The notes under the pieces: model-generated
Told to the model about the DNA's origin: nothing
Databases searched by the model: none
Seen by the model: the letters and a program-made list of their open reading frames with translations, nothing else
Assembly (NCBI GenBank): GCA_026398615.1
Contig: JAPLSN010000018.1
Span: 1 to 53,105 of the forward strand
Reading direction: 5' to 3'
DNA length: 53,105 nt
Source of the DNA: Spirochaetota bacterium
GTDB lineage: Bacteria > Spirochaetota > Spirochaetia > Treponematales > UBA12059
Translations under genes and position numbers: made by a program
In this document: positions 48,833-53,105 of the stretch, piece by piece
Layout of the letters: the number at the start of each line of letters is the position of its first letter
How positions within the stretch are numbered: the stretch's first letter is position 1

Positions 48833-51800
48833 ATCTCAAACTCCAGAACAACTTTCGTTCCATGTCCCCGTTCAATTCGGATTTTCCCTTCCAACTGCTC
48901 CGTCAGCATTTTCACGAGCATGAGTCCAAACCCGGCGGAGTTCTCAAAAGAAACCGATCCAGGCATGCCGTTTCCATTGTCCTGAATGATGATGGAAACA
49001 TGGCTGTCCGCAATCGTTGCGGATACCGCGATCAAACCCTCGTCTCTGCCTGTAAACGCATACTTCATGATGTTGGTCAAGAGCTCATTGATGATAATTC
49101 CGAGCAGCTGCAAGCGTTTCGCATCCAAAACAAAATCCTGAATCCTTTTTTCGATTCTTACCGATGTGCTGTTGGGGAAGTTTGCCACAATCTCATCCAT
49201 CAAGGCTGGCAGGTACTTCTCAAGCGATATATCGTTGAAGCTGGCAGACTGAAACAGTTTATCATAGAGAACCATCATGCTCTGAACGCGGCTTCCGGCG
49301 TCTTTCAGTGCTTCAACTGCCGAAGGATCCTTCAATGTTCCAGCCTGAATACTCAGAAGGCTGTTTATAGTGCTCATGTTGTTCTTGATGCGGTGGTGAA
49401 CTTCTTTGAGGATGAGGTCTTTTTCCGCAAGGAGGGACATGATTTTCTGTTCTGAGAGCTTGCGTTCGGTGATGTCGGTGATTATGGATTCAAGGAAAAT
49501 CTTGGCACCGATCTTGATGATCAGAGAGGAATCATGAACCAATTTCCGTTTTCCATCGGAGCATTGTATTTCCGCGCTCCTTGTCTCCCCCGACCAGTCC
49601 ATCCTTGATTCAAGTATGGTCCTCAGATCTTTGCGCAGTTGTTCCCCCAGTTCGGGTGTCGCTCGTTCAGCAGGAGTCAACTGCAACTGGATTTCCCAAA
49701 GCGGTCTGCCGATTGTGTCGGTCCGTGGTAACCCCGTGATTGACTCCATGGACATGTTCCATGTAGTAATGATCCCGTTCTCGTCCGTAGTCACTATACC
49801 ATCACGCGATTTTTCTATGAGTCCGCGATATTTGGCTTCGCTCTCCCGGAGCGCATCCTCTGCACACGTGCGCTCGGTGATGTCTTCCACAAAGCCTTCA
49901 AGAAAACTCGGGTTCTCGGGGAGTGCTCGGATCAGCAGGTTCGCCGTGATATGGGTTCCATCCCTTCTTCGGTACTCTTGTTCAGTCCCTATCCAGCTCC
50001 CGAGAGTTCTCCAAGCATCGTTTACCAATTTATCTCGTTCAGACGGTCGATCGAAGAAAGCCTCTGAAGCAGAAGATTGGTTGACAACCCGCTTCAATTC
50101 CTCCGCTGACGAGTAACCCATGATGCGGGCATATTCAGCATTGACATGAATGATCTTGCCCTCTACGGTAGAATAGAAAATCCCTATGGGAGCATTCTCA
50201 AACAGACTGCGCTGACGCGCCTCGCTCTCCCGCAGAGCTTCTTCCGCTACCTTGCGTTCGGTAATGTCAGTGTGCGTACCGAACATTCTCAATGGCTTCC
50301 TGTCTTTATCCCATTCGATGACCTTACCTCGCCCATGTATCCATACCCAATTTCCATTTTTATGCCTCATTCTGGATTCAAAAGAATAGAATTCCGTCTC
50401 TCCGCGCATGTGTTTCATCAGAAACTCATTGGTATTTGCCCTGTCATCAGGGTGCTTCAACCCCATCCATGCCTCAAAACTGACGGGCTGTAATTCATTC
50501 AGGGAATAGCCAAGTATTTCCGCCGATATGCAATCGACTGAATACTCTCCTGTCTGGATATTCCATTCCCAGGTACCCGCGTTCGTTCCGATGAGGACAT
50601 TATGAAGTCTTTCTTTTTCTCTTTTCAGCAAGTCATCTGCTTTCTTGCGTTCGGTGATGTCTCTGGCGACGGACATTGTAACCTGATTGTCATCCAGTTG
50701 AAACAGGACAGTGGAAACCTCCACGGGAATCCTGTGGCCGTCTTTGGAAAGGTGTTCTGTTTCAAACAACACCTGTTTGTTTTTCAGCAACTTTTCGATA
50801 ATATCAGGCATCTGTCCTGAACGGTCAGGTGAATCAATATCTTGAGGCGACAGCTTGAGCATTTCCTCCTTCGTATAGCCCAACCTTTCACATGCGACGT
50901 CATTGACCTGTATGAAGTTTGTCGGCTGACCGTCCTGCCCCATCAGGTGGACAGCTATTGCGTCTCTTCCGCTGTTGAAGAGCATGCGGAATCGAACCTC
51001 GCTCTCCCGCAGTGCCTCTTCCGCCTTCTTGCGTTCGGTGATGTCCTCTCCCGAACTGAAAAGACCGACAATCGTTCCATCCTTATTCTCTAGGATGGCA
51101 TTGTGCCAGTAAATTGTTTTCCTTTCTCCTGTTTTCGTGATCACTTCATTGAAATTTGCTTCAATACCATGATTTTCTCCGTTCATCAATGTACCGACGA
51201 ATTGACGAGTTGCCTTTCTCCTTTCTTCAGGCAAGCAGGTATCGAACCAATTCTTGCCGATAAGCTCTGGCGCGTCATATCCAAGTATTCTATGCCCGCT
51301 CTCATTCAGGAGTGTAATGATACCTTTGTCATCAAAGGAAAGTATAATCTCGGCGGCTACATTCAACAGCATTTCAGCCATTTCTTTACTCTCTCGCAGT
51401 TTACTCTCAATCTGTTTGATTTCGGTCGTTTCCTGGGAAATTATCTGGATTCCAAATATTTTCCCGGTGATATCCGCAATTCGAGTAAAGGTGCTCAAAA
51501 AGTATTTATTGCCAGATGGGAGCGGAACCATATCATCATAGACGACTGGAATAGTAGATAGAGCGGCTTTTTTTATTCTATCATGATATGAATCAGCCCC
51601 GCTTTTTGGGAATATCTCATAAATGGATTTACCGATGAAATCCTCCGGAACACCATTCATATGTTTTGCGGCAAGGTTATTGTAGGACAGAACAATCCCA
51701 TCAAGTGAGAAATAGCCGATACCAATTCCGGCATTCTCATGCAATAATCTGTATTTCTCTTCGTTCTCTCGCAGTTCATCTGCCGCTTTCTTGCGGTCAG

Positions 51801-52560
51801 TAATATCACGAGAAAGATAAATGAAATGCCGTTTTGAAATATCACTGACCATGCGGGAAACTGAAATCTCGAACCAGCGTTTTCCGAGAGGTACAGACAA
51901 TTCATACTGTTTGCCGATAGAATATTCTTTTTCATTAGCCTCTTTCACAGCAGACATAATGATTTCCGTCGCCTCGGAGGGAAGAACGTCATAAATATTT
52001 TTTCCAATCCAACTATCCGTCAACGGCTTGTATAGAAGTTCGGTATGTGGAGCATGAACATCAAAGTAGGTTCCGTCCAGGTCAATCTCAAACAACAGGT
52101 CGGGAAGAGCGTCAAGAGTAGCTTCCAATTTATTATTGACAAACTTGGATTTTTCTTTCTCATCAAACAGCTTGAACGCCATCTTGATCGAAGCATCGAG
52201 AACGGTGATTGAGGATGATTTCACGACATAGCCATAAGAAGTTATCTTTTCCGTCTTCTCTACGACTTCACGTTCGCTATGGTTTGAGGCAAATACTATG
52301 GGAATATCGTGGTCTTTCAGGATGAGTTCAGCGGCTTGGGTTCCATCGATGCCTTTCCCCAGATTGATGTCCATGAGGATGAGGTCGATATCAAGAGCCT
52401 TATTGACAGCCTCTACAGCCTTTTCGCCCGTAGTCGCGGTGATGACAGAATACCCGTATTTCTCAAGGGTCATTTTTTCGGACAGGGCTATGAGTACTTC
52501 GTCTTCCACGAGGAGGATGGTTTTCCTGTTTTCACCGTTCAATAATCGCCCCCTCGCCAT
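48829..52560 (-). CDS. REC-PAS(x7)-HisKA_2 hybrid sensor kinase
   Basis: A 1,243-residue paralogue of the downstream kinase. A receiver domain (phospho-Asp in LILMDINLG) is followed by seven PAS domains separated by DITERKKAEEALRESE-like linkers, then a HisKA_2 domain (EVHHRIKNN, His1055/1056) and HATPase (NELLTNIMKYAF, DNGNG, GFGLM). No membrane segment is present. The kinase cores of the two proteins are equal in length (189 residues from the first acceptor His) and closely similar. The REC-coding DNA is almost identical. ATG 52560 lacks a ribosome-binding site. TTG 52542, with GAGGGGG 6 bases upstream, may be the true start. ATGA coupling to the next kinase makes them one operon. Confidence 0.92.
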   Translation of the reverse strand: MARGRLLNGENRKTILLVEDEVLIALSEKMTLEKYGYSVITATTGEKAVEAVNKALDIDLILMDINLGKGIDGTQAAELILKDHDIPIVFASNHSEREVVEKTEKITSYGYVVKSSSITVLDASIKMAFKLFDEKEKSKFVNNKLEATLDALPDLLFEIDLDGTYFDVHAPHTELLYKPLTDSWIGKNIYDVLPSEATEIIMSAVKEANEKEYSIGKQYELSVPLGKRWFEISVSRMVSDISKRHFIYLSRDITDRKKAADELRENEEKYRLLHENAGIGIGYFSLDGIVLSYNNLAAKHMNGVPEDFIGKSIYEIFPKSGADSYHDRIKKAALSTIPVVYDDMVPLPSGNKYFLSTFTRIADITGKIFGIQIISQETTEIKQIESKLRESKEMAEMLLNVAAEIILSFDDKGIITLLNESGHRILGYDAPELIGKNWFDTCLPEERRKATRQFVGTLMNGENHGIEANFNEVITKTGERKTIYWHNAILENKDGTIVGLFSSGEDITERKKAEEALRESEVRFRMLFNSGRDAIAVHLMGQDGQPTNFIQVNDVACERLGYTKEEMLKLSPQDIDSPDRSGQMPDIIEKLLKNKQVLFETEHLSKDGHRIPVEVSTVLFQLDDNQVTMSVARDITERKKADDLLKREKERLHNVLIGTNAGTWEWNIQTGEYSVDCISAEILGYSLNELQPVSFEAWMGLKHPDDRANTNEFLMKHMRGETEFYSFESRMRHKNGNWVWIHGRGKVIEWDKDRKPLRMFGTHTDITERKVAEEALRESEARQRSLFENAPIGIFYSTVEGKIIHVNAEYARIMGYSSAEELKRVVNQSSASEAFFDRPSERDKLVNDAWRTLGSWIGTEQEYRRRDGTHITANLLIRALPENPSFLEGFVEDITERTCAEDALRESEAKYRGLIEKSRDGIVTTDENGIITTWNMSMESITGLPRTDTIGRPLWEIQLQLTPAERATPELGEQLRKDLRTILESRMDWSGETRSAEIQCSDGKRKLVHDSSLIIKIGAKIFLESIITDITERKLSEQKIMSLLAEKDLILKEVHHRIKNNMSTINSLLSIQAGTLKDPSAVEALKDAGSRVQSMMVLYDKLFQSASFNDISLEKYLPALMDEIVANFPNSTSVRIEKRIQDFVLDAKRLQLLGIIINELLTNIMKYAFTGRDEGLIAVSATIADSHVSIIIQDNGNGMPGSVSFENSAGFGLMLVKMLTEQLEGKIRIERGHGTKVVLEFEI
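52165..52525. repeat. 361-bp direct repeat, copy 2 (receiver domain)
   Basis: Partner of 48470-48830. The kinase cores downstream of each copy are also related but clearly more diverged, so the REC segments were duplicated or converted more recently. Confidence 0.92.
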
Positions 52561-52567
52561 TTACTTG

Positions 52568-53040
52568 TCAAACGCTTCCCGTTTCGCGAATTGCCATGGT
52601 TCGTTCTCCGTAAATGCGGGGTGGGTAGTGCCCCTGTGCGACACATCGTGTCGCTTCCAGGCTTCTGACTCTAAAGCAAATGGCAGGTCTTTTCAATCGA
52701 TGTTTCTTCGGGGCATCGGTCGGACCAGCTTTGACGGCATTCTTATGGATGTAACCCCTCGTCCGGTGCCCGGGACGATCCCTTCGGGATCTGCGCATGT
52801 CTATAGGAGAGTTCTGGGATTTGCGGCGAAGAGGACTTGGCTTTCGCCCCTCGACTTCGTGTCTCGGGGCTCCAGCCCGCCTCAAGCGCTCTCGGCGCGT
52901 CCTGCGCCTCGCGCTCGCCGGCTCGCGACGCGCTTTCGGTACAAGTCCCCTTCGCCGCTTGTCCAACGTAAGAGTCAATTCTCGCACACCCACCGCACCG
53001 CCCAGGGCGGTGGACATCCTCGCGCTTGACCGGGCGACCG
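52568..53040. other. Region upstream of the kinase operon, no convincing gene
   Basis: About 470 bases. A 149-codon frame on the - strand (52568-53017) is Arg-rich and not protein-like. Several small hairpins occur: GCGACAC-ATC-GTGTCGC (52638-52654), GATCCC-TTC-GGGATC (52777-52791) and ACCGCCC-A-GGGCGGT (52997-53011). The last could end the - strand gene at 53041. The region must hold the kinase promoter, but I see no clear one. It marks a change from A+T-richer to G+C-rich DNA. Confidence 0.5.
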
Positions 53041-53105
53041 TCAGTCGATGGGAATCGACGCCAAGGAAATGCGCGCGTCTTCGGCGGTCAGTTCGTGGAA
53101 GGTGG
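53041..53105 (-). CDS. C-terminal end of a gene running out of the window
   Basis: On the - strand the last bases read ...TFHELTAEDARISLASIPID and TGA (53043-53041). The sequence is protein-like and G+C-rich like the rest of the chromosome. The family cannot be recognised from 20 residues. Confidence 0.5.
   Translation of the reverse strand, partial: TFHELTAEDARISLASIPID

Noticed and set aside
52568-53017. 149-codon - strand frame before the kinase operon
   Set aside because: Arg-rich, no motif, and full of small hairpins at DNA level. It is treated as non-coding.

Overview
The window is 53.1 kb of mostly very G+C-rich bacterial chromosome carrying about 36 genes. Several gene families fit a spirochaete or relative: an archaeal-type class I lysyl-tRNA synthetase, a SpoIIE-type phosphatase, a tandem FMN-binding secreted protein, an RlpA/SPOR protein and many lipoproteins. 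That assignment is an inference from gene content. There are no rRNA or tRNA genes, phage genes, insertion sequences or CRISPR arrays that I can see. Most of the window is ordinary core chromosome.

Layout. 0-1.4 kb: an OsmC-like protein and adenylate kinase. 1.6-9.7 kb: a giant alpha-2-macroglobulin and penicillin-binding protein 1C, the classic periplasmic pair. 9.7-15.8 kb: mostly secreted or lipid-anchored proteins, including an alpha/beta hydrolase without its nucleophile, a lipoprotein, a DUF6765-like protein, an amidohydrolase without its first metal motif, and an FKBP with a probable CTG start. 16.1-20.1 kb: ndk, pepF, gpsA and a nucleotide cyclase on the + strand, meeting rsgA head-on. 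21.6-27.4 kb: hrpB, class I lysS and a B12/radical-SAM protein on the - strand. 27.5-32.3 kb: a nuclease-like unknown, an FMN-binding protein, a stand-alone CBM48 protein, an aminotransferase, RlpA and a small lipoprotein. 32.3-38.1 kb: RluA, a decayed histidine kinase, a UvrD-like helicase, a SpoIIE phosphatase and a DHH phosphoesterase. 38.1-43.4 kb: a flavodiiron protein, a hotdog thioesterase, a phosphodiesterase-like protein and two SPFH proteins. 43.5-46.2 kb: a divalent-metal operon. 46.3-52.6 kb: two long REC-PAS-histidine kinases in visibly more A+T-rich DNA.

The best candidate for an undescribed system is 43.5-46.2 kb. A recognisable promoter is followed by a leader of about 160 nt holding a short proline-rich reading frame and a hairpin that covers the ribosome-binding site. 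Next comes a soluble protein made of PRC-barrel, MgtE-N and CBS domains without the MgtE channel, and then an NRAMP-type transporter whose metal-site Met and Asn are replaced. Together they suggest a magnesium (or manganese) uptake operon in which the MgtE sensor is detached from its channel and placed beside a different transporter, with leader-peptide control recalling MgtL of enterobacteria.

A second window-wide pattern is a -10-like hexamer (TATACT, TATAAT, TATGCT, TATCAT, GATAAT) 6-8 nt upstream of the start codon of genes that lack a Shine-Dalgarno sequence. This points to leaderless transcription of many first genes. Genes inside operons use Shine-Dalgarno sites or stop/start overlaps (GTGA, ATGA, TTGA, TGATG).
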